DNA of 64,000 bases from Diadema setosum (GCF_964275005.1 NC_092696.1:22787472-22851471), one strand, 5' to 3'. Positions 1 to 13,175 are shown, numbered from the stretch's first letter. Notes: generated from the letters alone by a model not told the origin. Numbers and translations: made by a program.

Positions 1-1730
1 ACAGGACCTCATTCTTAATGGAATATATCACAAAACCATCCAACCCAATTCTGAATGTCAGAAATAATGATATGAGTCTCAAAACAGCACAATTAGTAAT
101 GTAATCCAAAACAATGTTTTTACATTATTTGACATGAATGTTCATGATATTTTGCAAAAGTGAAGACCTTTTTCCACTCTCCTGAAAATTCATGATTTTT
201 GAGATGCAAGGTCTTATCACCCCAGGAACGGAGTGCATTTCCTTGCTAGCAAACAAGACTACACATTATGTATGTTTTGAATGCAGTGTGAGGGAACAGA
301 AAAGGCATTTTCCATAGGTAAATCTTTGTGATGGAATATGTCACTGACAGTATGTTTGGACCTGGAGCCATATACCCCATTTATACTAAGGAAAAAGGGG
401 GTTCTGAAACCCCCTGTAGCCGCTTCGAGCAGGCTCTCAGCTCAGTATAAACAGACAGAATTCAGAAAAGGCGATCCGGTCGGGTCGGGTTCTGAAACCT
501 CCTATGGGGGGGAGGTTTCAGAACCCGCTATAGCAGGCTCGAGGAGGTTTGACTGCAGTATAAACGCAAAGGGGGTTCGAGAAGCCGCTTTTTGGCCGAC
601 CCGGAGGTAATTGCTCAAGGTCATCACCTGCTTACATAAACAACCCAGCCATCTCGACCAATCCCCGCTGCAGAAAGCCTTTCAACTGGCACACTGTCAC
701 TCAAAAGCCCATGCCATAAATCAGAGGGGAGGAGAAGGTTGGGCCTGCTAGGGCCTGCTAGGGTCTGCTTTTGGCGAGCAGTATAAACAGACAAGAGGCT
801 GCTTTTTCAGAGTGGGCTTTTAAACCTCCTCGAGCAGGCTCTGAAACCCGCTAGCAGTATAAACGGGGTAATAGATAGGATATTGCTCAGCAATACCGTG
901 GTTGGTATAATGGTTTTCAGACCATTTTCTTCAATGGCAACTTCTTCTTCTTCTTTGTTGACAAAGATAAAGAATAAAAGGGAAAGGTGATCAACTTTAG
1001 ATGGATGATCTGAATGTAATAAAGAATATCTCATATCATCATATCTCAGCACTGCATGCATAAAAGGAAGATCTGTCTTTCAGTGAAACAGATAATTTGA
1101 AAATAGATTTATATATCTTCTTTGTGTCGAACTTTACATTAAAACTGGGATATTAAAAAAAAAAGGAAATGTAATGTAGATTTGAGTGAATGGAAGATAA
1201 GTAATGAAATGACATCATCGCTGCATGTGATTTTAACATGTGACAGCTACTTATCAACCTGTTTCTGCGGAAAAAAAAAGTGAAAGGAAACTTTGTTCTT
1301 GTTTGATGTAGTGAAGTCCATTGAATCATAATACATTTTCCATTTAATCTCTTTGCAGTGAGAGTAATTTTTCAACTAAGAATGCAGAAGTAAAAGGGTA
1401 CTTTAAGTTCTCACAGCTTTTGATATGTGTGACTTTTTTTCTTTTTTTTTTTGCATTTTCTATGACTAGACATTCTTGCAATATACCAAGTCCTCTCCAC
1501 ACTACAGAGTACTGAAGTGATGATGTCACAGTCTTTTATTAAGCTTGGGTTTGAACCAGGTGCAAGTGTGGTTAGTTAAACAAAAGTGTGACAGATATTT
1601 GGGCCAGGGGAGGTTCTTTGGGACCGGTTTCCATGGCGATGGATGCCTATGACATCACACTTTGGTACTCTATAGCACTCACAGCTTTAATCTGACAGGC
1701 ATGTGTGTTGTCTGTTGTTTAATTTGACAG
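1..1730 (+). other. Intron of PTDSS2 (left part of window)
   Basis: No exon was recognised here. It holds one MITE (374-869) and otherwise AT-rich sequence with poly-A and poly-T runs. It is called intron only because the exon at 1731 opens with an acceptor and starts mid-protein. Confidence 0.55.
374..869. mobile_element. MITE with TIR ACCC[CA]TTTATACT, TA target site
   Basis: The left end ACCCCATTTATACT (374-387) is matched by AGTATAAACGGGGT (856-869), with one mismatch. If the element proper begins at CCCC it is flanked by TA on both sides, as in Tc1/mariner-type insertions. Inside are several repeats of cagtataaac and of a ggttctgaaacc motif in both orientations, so the whole can fold. 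It has no coding capacity. The ends resemble those of the element at 57830-58539. Confidence 0.7.
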
Positions 1731-1876
1731 TGGCTGGTGAGTGAGCTGAACACGTTTTACCTCAAGACTTGTCTCTGGATCCCGCCCCCTCACTTCATCG
1801 TCTGGAGTCGTCTGATTCTCCTCATCCCAGTGGGCTCGGTGGCTGTGAGGGAGGTCTACCAGTATGTCGAGGACCC
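1731..1876 (+). CDS. PTDSS2: PTDSS2 penultimate coding exon
   Basis: The acceptor ...tttgacag precedes 1731 and the donor gtaagt follows 1876. The exon has 146 bases, starting in phase 0 and ending after two bases of a Pro codon. It encodes WLVSELNTFYLKTCLW and VREVYQYVEDP, with one membrane segment around RLILLIPVGSVAV. Confidence 0.88.
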
Positions 1877-3982
1877 GTAAGTCAGAGCTCTCACCATTTC
1901 TGTCCCTATCTTGCAATTTGGTTGTTGCTTCCTCTTCTTCCTCCTTATCCATTTTTGTCGAGCCCACCGAAGGTGAGGGGAGACTAAGGGATTGCCTGCG
2001 GCGTCTGTTTGTCTGTCGTCCGTCCGTTGTCCATCCGTCCGTCGTCCGTCCGTCCGTCATCTGTCCGTAACGCTACAAAAACTTCAATAACTCTTTACTC
2101 TGGGCTTCAATTGCAATCAAACTTCGAGGGAAAAGGGGTCATACAAAGTGTCACATTTTACCATATGTGAAGGTCACCTCAAGGTCAAAGCTCACAGGCA
2201 GGGGTCAATGACCTTTAGGGCCCAATGTTAAGTTTTTGTGGCGCGTTTCTATTATGGGTCATAACTTTTGATCCATAACTCCATTTGTGACCAAACTTGG
2301 ATGGTAGATGTCCCTTGGGGAGTGGATGGTCACCACAACGTCAATGGTCACAAGCATGGGTCAACAAACTTTTAGAGCCCAATGTTAAGTTTTTATGGTG
2401 CTTTACTATTATGGGTCATAACTTTTGATCCATAGGTCCGTTTGTGACTGAACTTGGATGGTAGATGTCCCTTGGGGAGTGGATGGTCACCACAAGTTCA
2501 AAGGTCATAGGCAGGGGTCAACAAACTTTAAGGGCCCAATGTCAAGTTTTTATGGCACGTTTCTTTTTTGCCATAAATTTTTACCCTGTTATATCTCTTT
2601 TTATCTGTTATATCTTTTTTTGATCTGTTATATCCCATTCGCGCATAATTTCTTGTACGCGAATGGGCAAGACACATTATGGCACTCTCCTCGTTCCTCC
2701 ATTTCCCCTATCTTAAAATTCATTTTCTTACAGTTATGGAAAAACAAGTCCCCCCCCCCCCCCCAAAAAAAAAAAAAAAAGAAAGTATGCTCACTTGGAT
2801 ATGTGCTGGTTTCAAAGTTTTCAAAGATGTTTTCTGCTGGTACCCCAAATTTGTTTTTTTCTCTTCATTCTATGATCCCATCTTATGATCTATTTCCATA
2901 TTCCCAATGCTGATGTTTGCTTTTCTTTTTTGTTTTTTTTTTATTCAAGTATTTGCACATGGGAAAAGAAAACTTCATAAATTGGAGAAGATTAATTCTA
3001 GGTAACGGTAATGAGAACCAATTATGTAAGATTTTGGTAAGTCATTGTGGCCAATAGAGAGAGCCAAATGTTTTACACTGAACTAGAGCACTTGGACGGT
3101 GCAAACCTCTGCCAAGGCCATAGAGTCACTGATGCCTGGCCCTCAGAACTGTTCACACATTCTTTTGGGGAAAAAACAAACAAAACTAAATCTGAGTCAT
3201 ATTCCAAATCACCCCCCCCCCCCAAAAAAAAAAAAAAAAAAAAATTAGTTTGTGCTTGTTCCTTGTATCACAACCTACACTGATAATTTCATCAAAATCT
3301 GTTCATAACTACCGGTAGAAATGCAACCAACTACCCCCAGTGAAATGTTACTTCTTAGCAGAGGTAAATAGGAGAAAAACTCAATTTGATTTGTGAATGG
3401 AATGTCAGACACCAATGTGGTTCATCATCTCTCAGAGATAAATCAGAGCAGAGCAGAAGTAAATATGAGAAAGACCCCATTTGATTTGTGAATGGAATGT
3501 CAGAAACCAATGTTGTTCATTATCTCTCTATGAATCCCAGACATTGTCAGAAGTTTGGCCAACAGTCGTGGGTGTTGGTGGCCATCATTGTCTCAGAGGT
3601 GCTCATCTCTGTCAAGTTCCAGTACGATCTCATCACCATGCCTTTCCCCCGCCACATCGCCATCCTGTGGATCGTGGGCCTTGTCAGCCTCGTCCTCTGG
3701 ACCATCTGGCGGTTCTGCATCTGGTCGCCGTCGACAACATCGCGCTGGCGGCGCACCAACAGCCAGTCCAGCAACAGCTCCACGGAGGAGAGGCTGGAGG
3801 GAGAGAATGTTCGGCGCACTGTCAAGAGCACTCAGATCATCAGCTCCGTCACGCAGCGCAAGAGCGCGTCGTCCCGCATGGTCGGGAGTAAGGATGTTGA
3901 CCCTGCCCCAGCGAATGATGTTGGTAAGCAGGGGAGCCCATATCCGACACGCTCCAGAAGACGGCAGATGAACGGAAAGTGA
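1731..3982 (+). CDS. PTDSS2: Phosphatidylserine synthase 2-like, 3' end of gene (two terminal coding exons)
   Basis: Seen: two exons, 1731-1876 and 3541-3982, join in frame (CC|A gives Pro) across a GT-AG intron and end at TGA 3980-3982. The product starts WLVSELNTFYLKTCLWIPPP and continues through VREVYQYVEDP, KFGQQSWVLVAI and HIAILWIVG to TIWRF. These blocks match the C-terminal membrane part of PTDSS2 (recalled human ELNTFYLKFVLW, MREIYDFMDDP, LGPQAWLVAAI, TWTVWRF) better than PTDSS1. Family knowledge: PTDSS2 is a multi-pass enzyme of the ER and mitochondria-associated membranes that swaps ethanolamine of phosphatidylethanolamine for serine. Two or three hydrophobic segments are visible, followed by a polar Ser/Arg-rich tail of about 90 residues that I cannot align. 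The catalytic N-terminal part lies left of the window. Confidence 0.88.
1945..2690. repeat. Dispersed repeat with 157-base tandem units, gtccgtcc tract and 3' hairpin
   Basis: It lies in the PTDSS2 intron. A gtccgtcc-rich tract (about 2015-2065) is followed by about three tandem copies of a 157-base unit (block cccaatgttaag at 2221, 2378 and 2534; atgggtcataac at 2254 and 2411). A perfect 10-base stem CCCATTCGCG/CGCGAATGGG (2634-2643 and 2658-2667) stands at the right side. Such gtccgtcc-plus-minisatellite repeats are multicopy in many marine invertebrates. The 3' hairpin is Helitron-like, but Helitron ends were not proven. Confidence 0.55.
3541..3982 (+). CDS. PTDSS2: PTDSS2 terminal coding exon
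   Basis: The acceptor is atcccag at 3534-3540. The reading frame runs to TGA at 3980-3982. It encodes two hydrophobic segments (WVLVAIIVSEVLISV and IAILWIVGLVSLVLWTIW) and then a basic, Ser-rich cytosolic tail ending RRRQMNGK. Local GC is clearly higher than in the surrounding intron. The 3' UTR follows; its end is not clear. Confidence 0.88.
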
Positions 3983-6110
3983 AATCAAAATGAAATCATT
4001 TGAAGCAAGAAGGATGAGTTACTTTTAAAGCCCATTTTGTCACCTAATGAGTTCTCTATCTTCAGTACCACACCTAAGGTAATGCGAACAGCCGCATTCA
4101 CACTGACAAAAGATCACAAAGTTTAAGCTTGCAAAGTCTTCGTGATCTCTTGTCATTTGGTCACACTGGCAGCCAAACTTCTTGATCTTTGGATCAAGAA
4201 GTTAGGGTCACTAGTGTGTGTGTGTGTGTGTATGAGAAAGAAGAAAGAGTATGCCGTCCTGACAGCTGGTGATTGAGGTGTAACAATACACTCTTGTTCA
4301 TCGCAATGACAGTGCGCTTTGGAGGAACAACCTGCAAACAGGTGGTGGACTGGTCATATGACAAGTTTCAGTTTCTAGTGTTCACACTGGTAAAAGATCG
4401 AAAAGTTTAGCAGGGTTAGGGGAAATTTCCCTAGTTTGAGTGGGAAGTTTCGCGAGAAGTTCTGCAAGAAGTTTGTTGTCACACTGGCAAAAGATTGAGA
4501 TCATATAGATTGCAATCTTAAACATCTCAATCTCTTGCTAGTGCCGCTAATGCGTCATCTGTCACATTTCTTTCTGAAGCAAAATGTTTTGTAAAAATGA
4601 TTTTGTGTTTCAATTTCGTGACATGGGTGGCCTAATTGATGAATCACTTTGCAATTATTGTAAGTTCCAATGTTTGCAGTTTCCATTGCTCACAGATGCT
4701 TGGTTGTTGTTTAGCTGTTGCCATGGTTGCAATTCGTTGCAAAGCGCTTTATAAACAAGGACCACAATGTGAGAGCGCGCCTTCAGTGACGATAAATTCA
4801 CAGTACCACGAAATATGTGTGTACTCTATGCCAAACATCTGATATACACATGGTGCACTTATGATGTGTTTTTATAATGCGAAACAAACCTGTGGCATGT
4901 TTTACAGAGTGGAAGTTTTGCTGAGGCAGATGAAGGAACAGACATGGGATGGAGCAAAAGTTGCCACTTTGTGTGTGACCAGACATGCAGCAGTATTAAT
5001 TTAAGTGACTTTTAAGTTGTCTTTTTGTATGTCCTAGTTGTCATGCCACTGTGGCAGGTTTTGAATTGTTTTTATACGATGAAAGAAAAGCAGTTTAGTC
5101 TTCATTTGTGTGTAGAAAAATAGTCTTTGGAATTATGGATGATTAATGCTGCCTTTGAATTATGAGTTTCAAGTGGAATTGCAGATTCACGCAACGAATC
5201 GGGGTATGAATTTCCACCTGGCATTCCAAAGCATTTATTGTGCTCTGAAATAACTTTAAGGAGGAATTTCATTTTGCTCCAACCCTGAAACTATCTTGAA
5301 CCTGGCCCCGTTTGAAAGTTCTTGACACAATATGACAACTCTTTTAAGTGCCACAGATGAATGAATTGCTATTTGTTGTTTGGGTTATTTTGGTGCAAGC
5401 AGATTATTTAATTCACACATTTAATGTCTATGCTGAATCATGTCTGTCTCTATGTGGGGATAAATACCATTGTGCTGGGAACATTTAATCCTTATTTATG
5501 TTGAGTTTTCTTGTATATTTTGATTGATGCCAAAGGTGATAATGGAAATTGTTAAGAGTTGGTATCGCATTGATTTCTCTGGACAATACTCTGGATGTTA
5601 GTAATGTCACTAGGAAAGTAAGATTCAGAAATAATCATTGACTTTTTAAATTTGCAATATTATGAACAGTTGGATGGGTGACTAACTAAATGCCATGTTT
5701 AATACTGCTGAATGGATTGTGTTCTCTCTTCAAACAAAACAAAAAAATGCAAATCTTTTTTATACAGTGCCTGATGTGGTGTGTGTATCTCATAGAAAGT
5801 TGAGTTCTTTCAAATCAGCATTGCTTTAATTTGCATTGTACAGCCATTGGTAATTTGATCACAAAATGTTCTTTTACCTTGTGTTCCATGTTGGCCTTCT
5901 GATTACAGTTCACATACATGGAGGATAGTCAGGTGACATTTTAAGTCAAAAGTGTAAATATTCACCCATTGCTGTAGAAAGTGGCATTTAATATTGGGTG
6001 TCTCCACAGCACTGATACCTCCCGATAGAAATTGCAAAGCCCCTTTACAGAGACTTCAAATGTGCAAAATGTCTTACACCTGTTACTCGAAACATAGGAT
6101 GTAATCTAGA
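3983..6110 (+). other. Probable PTDSS2 3' UTR and downstream DNA
   Basis: There is no coding region. Around 4095-4570 the motif tcacactg.caaaagat recurs in both orientations (for example 4110, 4384 and 4482), along with agaagttt blocks, suggesting a decayed foldback element. A GT run sits near 4214-4231. No polyadenylation site stands out. Confidence 0.35.
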
Positions 6111-6118
6111 TAAGGGCT

Positions 6119-6660
6119 TTTTACACTTGTAAATTTTTGCTTAGTCCCGTACCAACGGTGGGGCTAAGGGGGGGGGGGGGGGCCTTAACCCCACCGTTGG
6201 TACGGGACTATCCTTAGCCCACTTTCTGTTTACACTCGTTTTTGCCAAAGTGGGCTAGCCCCACTGATAATCCCGTACTATCTGGCCCTGCAAAATAGCA
6301 GGGTTAGCACCGCAATTGCGGTGCCAAGCAAGTGAGTGTAAACAGAACGAAAAAATAATTCGGGGCTAAGCGAAGGAGACGAAGTCCGACCCCCACTGAC
6401 CAATCAGAAACGAGGTAATCAAGTACTGCCGGTGCGTGCGTGTACGTGTACAGTGCACAGCGTAATCATGAATATTCATGTGGTTTGGAAAGTCCGGGGC
6501 TAAGAAATACGAGTGTAAAAAGGTCAGTTTTTCTCCTTAGCCCCGGACAAGAGATAGTACGGGACTAATTGGCCAGTGTAAAAAGCTGAAAAAATTGGTA
6601 CGGGACTAACGATAGTCCTGGGTCAGAGAAAGTCCGGGGTTCAGAAACACAAGTGTAAAA
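6119..6660. mobile_element. 542-base MITE with TIR TTTTACACTTGT and 6-base TSD
   Basis: Perfect 12-base inverted ends TTTTACACTTGT (6119-6130) and ACAAGTGTAAAA (6649-6660) are flanked by the direct repeat agggct (6113-6118 and 6661-6666). Inside is a strong secondary inverted repeat at about 6144-6209 (tagtcccgtaccaacggtgg against its complement) around a G run. Several tagtcccgtac and agtccgggg motifs recur. No protein is encoded. Confidence 0.8.
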
Positions 6661-6666
6661 AGGGCT

Positions 6667-7376
6667 ACAGTGATACAGCATCCTCAAACCAACATACCAG
6701 GTTTCATTCAGTAGTAAGACTATTAAAGTAAAGCCTGAAGCAGATATCGATCTCAACATGTATACTTAGTGACATTTCCACAGTTTCATGAAGGCACGCA
6801 AAGCTTGTACGTGTACATACACAAAATGAATACCCAAGAAAGCTGAGCAATTCTATGTCAGCTGTTTTTAAACCAGTATTTATCCATTGATGAATATGAT
6901 AAGAGGATTGTGTAATAGTTGCGAACTTTTTTCTTCTAGTTATTGTCTTTATTCTCAAATCAGGCCAAAGATAATTGTGAAAGCATTTGTTGATATCACA
7001 ATTAGAGGCCTCCCCACCAAACTAAACACTTGCCAGTATGCACCTACACCAGTAGAGAGTTTCGAAAAGTTGATTACTTTTGTATGTAATGTAATGGCAC
7101 GTGTGTATTGTAATATGAAAACATTTGCCGGAATTATGGCTGTGATGTGTTGTATTTGTTTTTGTGTTTGTTTTATTTGCACTCTTCATAAAGGTATTAA
7201 ATCTCTTGGCCAGTTGCTTTACTGATGATGATACAGACACAGTATAAGTTACATTCTGGCGGATGGTCCATGAGGGTTGTTACGAGTATCGCAGCAAGAT
7301 GCCAAAATTTTTGTGTGACATCCTAAATAGTGTGCTGCATTCAAGACCCTATGCCAAAAATTGATGCTGTGCTGAA

Positions 7377-7408
<32 letters not shown>

Positions 7409-10057
7409 AACTCACAAATGTCCTGGATGTATCTGCAAATGTTGGAAGAATAATACAAAACCAGAACCACAGATCTTCAAGAACCTTAGAGCTTCCCAGG
7501 ACCATTCAGCAGGTCCTGAACACCTGCCAAAAAAAAAAAAGAACTTCATGCTTTCAGCATGTGATGTAGGCGTTGTGCACTACCAGAGACTCCAACTTTT
7601 CCATTTTTGGTGGGAGATTTCCCACCTTGAGACCATTTGTGTGTGTGCGTGCATGTGTGTGTGTGTGTAAAATCTCCTTGCCTAGCTAATGTCTCTCACT
7701 TCAGATGTATTTTTCGCCTGTTTAGAATTTAGCTTTTTCCCGCTCAGCTACCTTTCTAAAATATAAAACTAAATTCAAACAAAAAAGATAAATCCTCGTC
7801 AACCACTGGTATGGCAAGTCTGTGGGAGTTTTGTCTTATCAAAAAATATGAATGATAAATAAATGATTAAAAATAAGGCAAAGATTGTTCCAGAGAGCTT
7901 CCAAGGTCCTTAACCCGTTGAAGACGAGTCCCGAGTATACTCGGGCAAGTGTCTATGAAAATATGTGTTGTAGCAATATCAGCCCGTCCTCAATGAGTTA
8001 TTAGAAGCAGACCCTGTCACTGCACATGCCACGTACATTCACACAAAATATCAGGATTTCCCCCTACCCCATGTAACATACTAAAGTGTTAAACTTCAGT
8101 GTATCCCTGTTGAGGGATACATTGAAAAGGTGCATGTGCAGTTGCACATGTAACATACATGATTATGTTATCACATGCTCAGCTGTGTACTGTTTGTATC
8201 CTGCACTCACAAAAGCATGAGTAGGTATAAATGCGTAATTTAAAAGTGTGCAGACTAGATACCTTGCTTCTACAAACTCAAAACGTGAGAATGTGTGGTG
8301 ATGTGATTGCATGAGTGATCATTATACAAGCCGTGCCAAATATGCGGGCCTGTATAGCAGATGTGTTGCTAGCTTTTGCCCAGTTTTCAGTTGCCTTTGT
8401 GTACTTTACATAACTGAAGTTACCAGATCAATGAAATGTGTGTGCAACAGATAGGGACAATGGTAGCTATTATTTCAAGGAGTGATTAAGAGTCAAATTA
8501 ATAGCAGCTGACTTTGTGAAGTGATAATGTCAAAAAAGTAAATATTATCTCTACTTTTGTTCCACTTTGCACCATTCCATTTCCCACATTTCTGTGGTCT
8601 ACATAGATGAGTGTGTTGGACATTCTCCTCTCTCCGTGCGTCGTGCTGAAAAGTAGCTTTAAAATTACGCAGAGACGCAACCTGTAAAAAATAAAATGGC
8701 GCCCCCCATTATGATTGGTGCGTCAAGTAGTTCTCTATGTCATGAATTGAGCGGACGAAAATAGCCCAGAACGCACAGTGAAAACTCTGACGACGCAAGC
8801 TATAACCAGATCGAGTTTGATAAGCAATTTTGCGCATGCTCAGAACATGTTTTTTCCCCTCTGAATGTTCCCGTCACGAAAATCTAAAGCTGCCTATTAC
8901 CTGTCTGAGGTAACCTTCCCCCCCCCCCCAAAAGAAAAGAAATAAAAGAAATAAATATTCCTATCTGTTTCCAGGGAACCTTCCATTTTCGAGGGTGTCA
9001 TCCTAGAGTAATATGTCATTTGTAATCATTTGCCATTATTTCAGCAACTGTTTTCATCCATGTACAATTGTATATTAACTTTCTTGTCAAGATTTGTTTT
9101 CTAGTCATACACTGTCATTAACCACCGGCCTTGTACAATACTTTTTAATGTTTAATTCATTTATGTTTAACAAGTGTGTGACTTTTTTTTTTCTTTTTTG
9201 TCGGGATGGGGGTGGATTGATACAATATTGTAGATGCGATATTATGTATGATTATACCGAAAGTGGCCTCTTCAGTGTAAGCTTGGCTTGTTCAGAGTGA
9301 CCTGGACAGCATGGATGACACATCTGTTCCATCATGGGGGTGTCAGTACTGGTTAAGACTCAAACACAAACCTACTAGTTGAAAGCTGAAGACCATATCC
9401 ACTGAACAACTAGCCACGCATTTATATCATTTTTTTTATATTTTGATCATTGAAGCATTTTCAAGAACATTGAAATGAGCAGATGCTAGCATCTTGGCAT
9501 TATTTGTGCAATTATGTTCTGTTTTCTCTGCCCTGTAGCTGTCCATTCTGTCTTTGATTCCATTGTAACCCATCACCATGAAAGCCCATTAAAGTTGACA
9601 GACATTTGAGTTCATGTTATAGAATGTCTGCTATTTATCAGGTATTGTGCAATTCTCTCGCTTTTAGGCCTAGGTACAAGTATCATAATGATTGATTGCA
9701 TTTATTAGACACTTTCTCTCCTTTCACGAGGAAGAGGAAGAAATAAATCACAGCTTTGTGCAAAAAAATTGAAGTTTTCCCGTCAGACACCAAAGACGGC
9801 TTCTTTGGTTAGGAATGGTGCAGTCATTGTTGAGATACAATCTTGTTACAATGTGTACACGGCTGTAATTAGATGAAAATGACTTTAACCGTATCCAGGC
9901 AATTAACCTCCGAGCACCAAACCACAATAAATGTTCTGTATTTTGTTGGAAATACACCAAGTCATGTAGTTACACAGATTGGACATTATTGTATAGATGG
10001 GAGTCATTTACCTCTCTATAAAGTGCAGTGTGTATTGTGATTTCATGAGATATGCAA
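6667..10057. other. Intergenic or long 3' UTR DNA without recognised genes
   Basis: AT-rich sequence with short unrelated reading frames only. It contains a (GAAA)n run near 7373-7410, a GT-rich stretch near 7638-7668 and a small stem-loop at 8095-8126 (gtatccct/agggatac). I see no conserved protein block on either strand. Confidence 0.5.
7373..7410. repeat. (GAAA)n microsatellite
   Basis: About nine uninterrupted gaaa units. They produce the poly-KERKKER peptide in one frame, which is not a gene. Confidence 0.9.
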
Positions 10058-10186
10058 ATTAGAACCGATGACATGATGACCATTATCATGGATCTTGTGA
10101 AATGCCACCCTCCAAAATTTTATTAGAACCGATGACATGATGACCATTATCATGGATCTTGTGAAATGCCACCCTCCAAAATTTTA
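10058..10186. repeat. Perfect tandem duplication, 64-base unit, two copies
   Basis: The block starting ttagaaccgatgacatgatg at 10059 repeats at 10123 with no visible difference through ccctccaaaatttta. Zero divergence points to a recent duplication, or to an assembly artefact. Confidence 0.92.
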
Positions 10187-11255
10187 CCTATCAATGTCCA
10201 GTGCCTTGCTAGCTGATGTAGAGTACCAGTTTCTACAGGTACTTGGCTGTAGCATCATTAATTAATTTTGAAAAAAAAAAAGGAAGAAAATGTATGTAAC
10301 TTTGAGAAATAAAGTTAGGAAAGAAAGGACTGGTTATTATTTTGCCAGCAAAAGCTATGCATTTGATTGCAAATTGAATTCAAATTTTTATTTGTCCGAG
10401 AGCAGAGTTTGACCGTAGTGCGCACAGTGTAGTGTACAATATTGGGTGTGTACCAACTGGAGGCAAGCTGGTGAATAACAGTGTTAAATGATATATGATC
10501 AGTACTCATTACAAATTAGTGTAAACATGTTAATGTTTAAAAGCATACTAATGTATACAGTCCACTTTACCTAAGTATAATCCAAAGAGAACTTGGGATA
10601 TCCTTTCTTTTAGGCAATAGAATCAACACATGTTTATGTCCATCCAGGGTGAAATTCTACTTCCATATAGCCAGTTTTTCGACCTTTGTGAAGTTAGCTT
10701 AGGCAATATTGGCTGTATATACATTGTATGTACATGATGTTTTGCAGGTTATGCAAAGAGGGCAATTTGTAGATTTCTTGGGGCAAAATTTTAAAATGAA
10801 AGATGATAAGAAAAATGGAAGTCTCTGTCGATCTATTAATTGACATGGCTGATAAATGTTTTGAAACCAAAACCTGAAAAACAACACAACTGTTGATACT
10901 GGTGCTTGAGTTTATTTCCTTTGGTGCTGGTTATATATTGGGTTTGGTTTTGACATCATTTGGGTGATTGTTTGTCCATAGTTTGAGTTATAATGTCTCT
11001 ATATGCTCACCTTGGATATCATTTGCTGCAATTGTCATTGATTCAGTAATCAAATAACAGGTGAATACATCGTCTCTTTTCTCTGAATTTCTATTTTCTT
11101 GTTTATAGGTTTAAACAAATCATCGCACTGTGTTAAAACACTGGTATTTTTATCTGTCACTGTTGAACATAGAAATGAAGGCTTCATACAGATTTTTAGT
11201 GATTTAAAGAGCATTGTATGAAGTGGTGGCATACTTATATTACATGCATATATGG

Positions 11256-11608
11256 TACAGTCAAACTTGTCTATAGTGGCCACCTGTCTATATCGGTGAC
11301 GCAATATCTGCTGCGACAGTTGCTCAGGACCTATTTTTCCGAGGACTTAGGGTTTGGGTTAGGGTGTAGTTTGATGTGTGGATTAGGATAAGGGTTAGGA
11401 TTATGTCTGTGGGTAGAAATTATGTTTGGCTTAGCATGCAGATATTTCATGGATAGGTGGTTCCATGACATTTGCTCCTGCGACAATTGCTCCCATGAAA
11501 TGTCTGCATGCTAAGCAATTGTCGCAAGAGCAGATGTCATGGAACCATCTACAACAGACACTTTTTTTCGTCTCCCTTGGGTGGCCACTACTGGTGGGTT
11601 TGACTGTA
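11256..11608. mobile_element. TA-flanked MITE, TIR ACAGTCAAAC
   Basis: The left end tacagtcaaacttgtctata is mirrored by ...gtgggtttgactgta at the right, with gtggccac blocks just inside both. A second, inner inverted repeat (ctgcgacagttgctc and ggttccatgacat..tgctcc) suggests one foldback element inside another. It has no coding capacity. Confidence 0.72.
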
Positions 11609-12048
11609 TATTATACTGGTTACATGGAGGAAAATGCTATGTAATGTATGCATTTCATAAAACACATTTTTTTCCTAACTCGTTTACATTCGTTGCGGTT
11701 GAGTGGCATTGCCGAAATATTTTTTACTTTATATTCTCTCATCAAGAATGAATTTCCAGGACTGAGAAGAAAATGTTGAGAAACTTCAGTCGCCATATTT
11801 GGTGACTAGACTCCTCCCAAAATGACAGCATTGCAGATGAAATTGATTGAAGAGGATGTTTTATCTGACTCAAAGTATGAAGCGAGGCTGTGCTTTGGAT
11901 GGGGTCAGCAAAAAGTGTGTCAGGCCTGTTCACATTTCACATTAGCGTGTGGTGTGCAAATTACGTAACCGGCAGCTATATTTACTTGCCTATGACGGAG
12001 TGCCAGGTTTGTGTTCACAAGCGCGTAGCAAAGCGCCACATGTGTGTG

Positions 12049-12222
12049 TACTGTAAAACCAGATTCTGAAACATTTGCGGCATGAAACATCACGAACTGC
12101 CACTGGCATTCAATATGTTGTGTGGTCAAAACCTTTCGCTTGCATCTTACTTCATCGAATCTTTGCTCCTCCCAAAAGTCTGGAAAGTTTCATGCATGTG
12201 AAAATTTCTGTTTTTACGGTAC
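12049..12222. mobile_element. Small MITE, TIR TAC[TC]GTAAAAAC[CA]G
   Basis: The ends tactgtaaaaccag and ctgtttttacggta are inverted repeats. The body shares gcggcatgaaa and ..gccactggc.ttcaat blocks with the element at 20281-20507, so both belong to one family, this copy being the more decayed. Confidence 0.65.
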
Positions 12223-13109
12223 CCAGGCAAATTGTCGTACAGTCATCGTCTAGGTGTATGAATTGGTTAATTGTGTTTTGTATGCATGATTGTTTTCATT
12301 AGTGGGGGGTAATCTTTGAACATTCAAATTTTACTCCTTTTATGGAACCATTTGCTAGAGCCGAGTACTGATGTTCTATTTATCAATTTTTAGTCTCCTA
12401 ATAATTCTGGATTTGGAGGATCAGCACTTTGGCACTAGCTGAATATGTAATGGGGTACAAAATGCTTAGGGTTGACACTGGTATGATACGGTATCTGTTA
12501 ATAAGTGAACTTGTGTCAGGATTCCAGATAAATGCATGACTTCAAACAACAACTTGCTTGCTTGATAGTGTAGAGTGTCATCCTTGAATTTCACTGTATG
12601 TCTAAGCACGCTATGAGGAAAGTTATATGCAAGTATTTAACTTCATTGCCATAAATGGCCATTCAAACTTTTTCTATTTCATTTCTACAAATTTGTAGAA
12701 GCCTACTGGAGCTGCTTGACTGATACAATTGCATCAAAACAGTGTAGTGTAAGTGCAATGACTCTTCCGTAACAAACATTTCATTCCAATATTTGAAATC
12801 CTAGAATAATTGTCTCACGTTCTTTTCAATCGATTCTTTCGCATGTGTGGTCACTAAGTATACAGAAATCCTCTACAGTGTTTAATATCCGAAGAGGTTT
12901 TGTTCAAATCATATTCAGGCTTGCAGTGCAGCATACAGCATATAAGATACAGGGTTGTATATTCAAGACTATGCAGAATTCAATACAGCGCAATCCAATA
13001 CAAATCAGTGTGTCATACTACAGTGTAAATTGTAGAGAACGGTATGATTAAAAAAGATGGTTAAACATACAGCAGTGATTTCAGTGAAAACCAACTCTTG
13101 AGGTCAAGT

Positions 13110-13175
13110 CATATGAATGGTCGTGTGATCAAATCATGGATGGTCATGTGATCAAGTCATGGATGGTCATGTGAT
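13110..13175. repeat. 24-base tandem repeat (about 2.7 copies)
   Basis: The unit atggtcatgtgatcaagtc is repeated with small differences. Confidence 0.8.

Noticed and set aside
3547-3988. Long alternative frames on both strands over the PTDSS2 last exon
   Set aside because: Shadows of the real frame in a GC-rich exon; only one frame encodes the conserved PTDSS2 blocks.
6887-7225. 112-residue frame with a hydrophobic end, after the 6.1 kb MITE
   Set aside because: No recognisable domain, AT-rich, overlapping frames on the other strand; no splice or start support.
11338-11400. gggtttgggttaggg stretch, telomere-like
   Set aside because: Too short and irregular, and it lies inside a MITE; not an interstitial telomere array.
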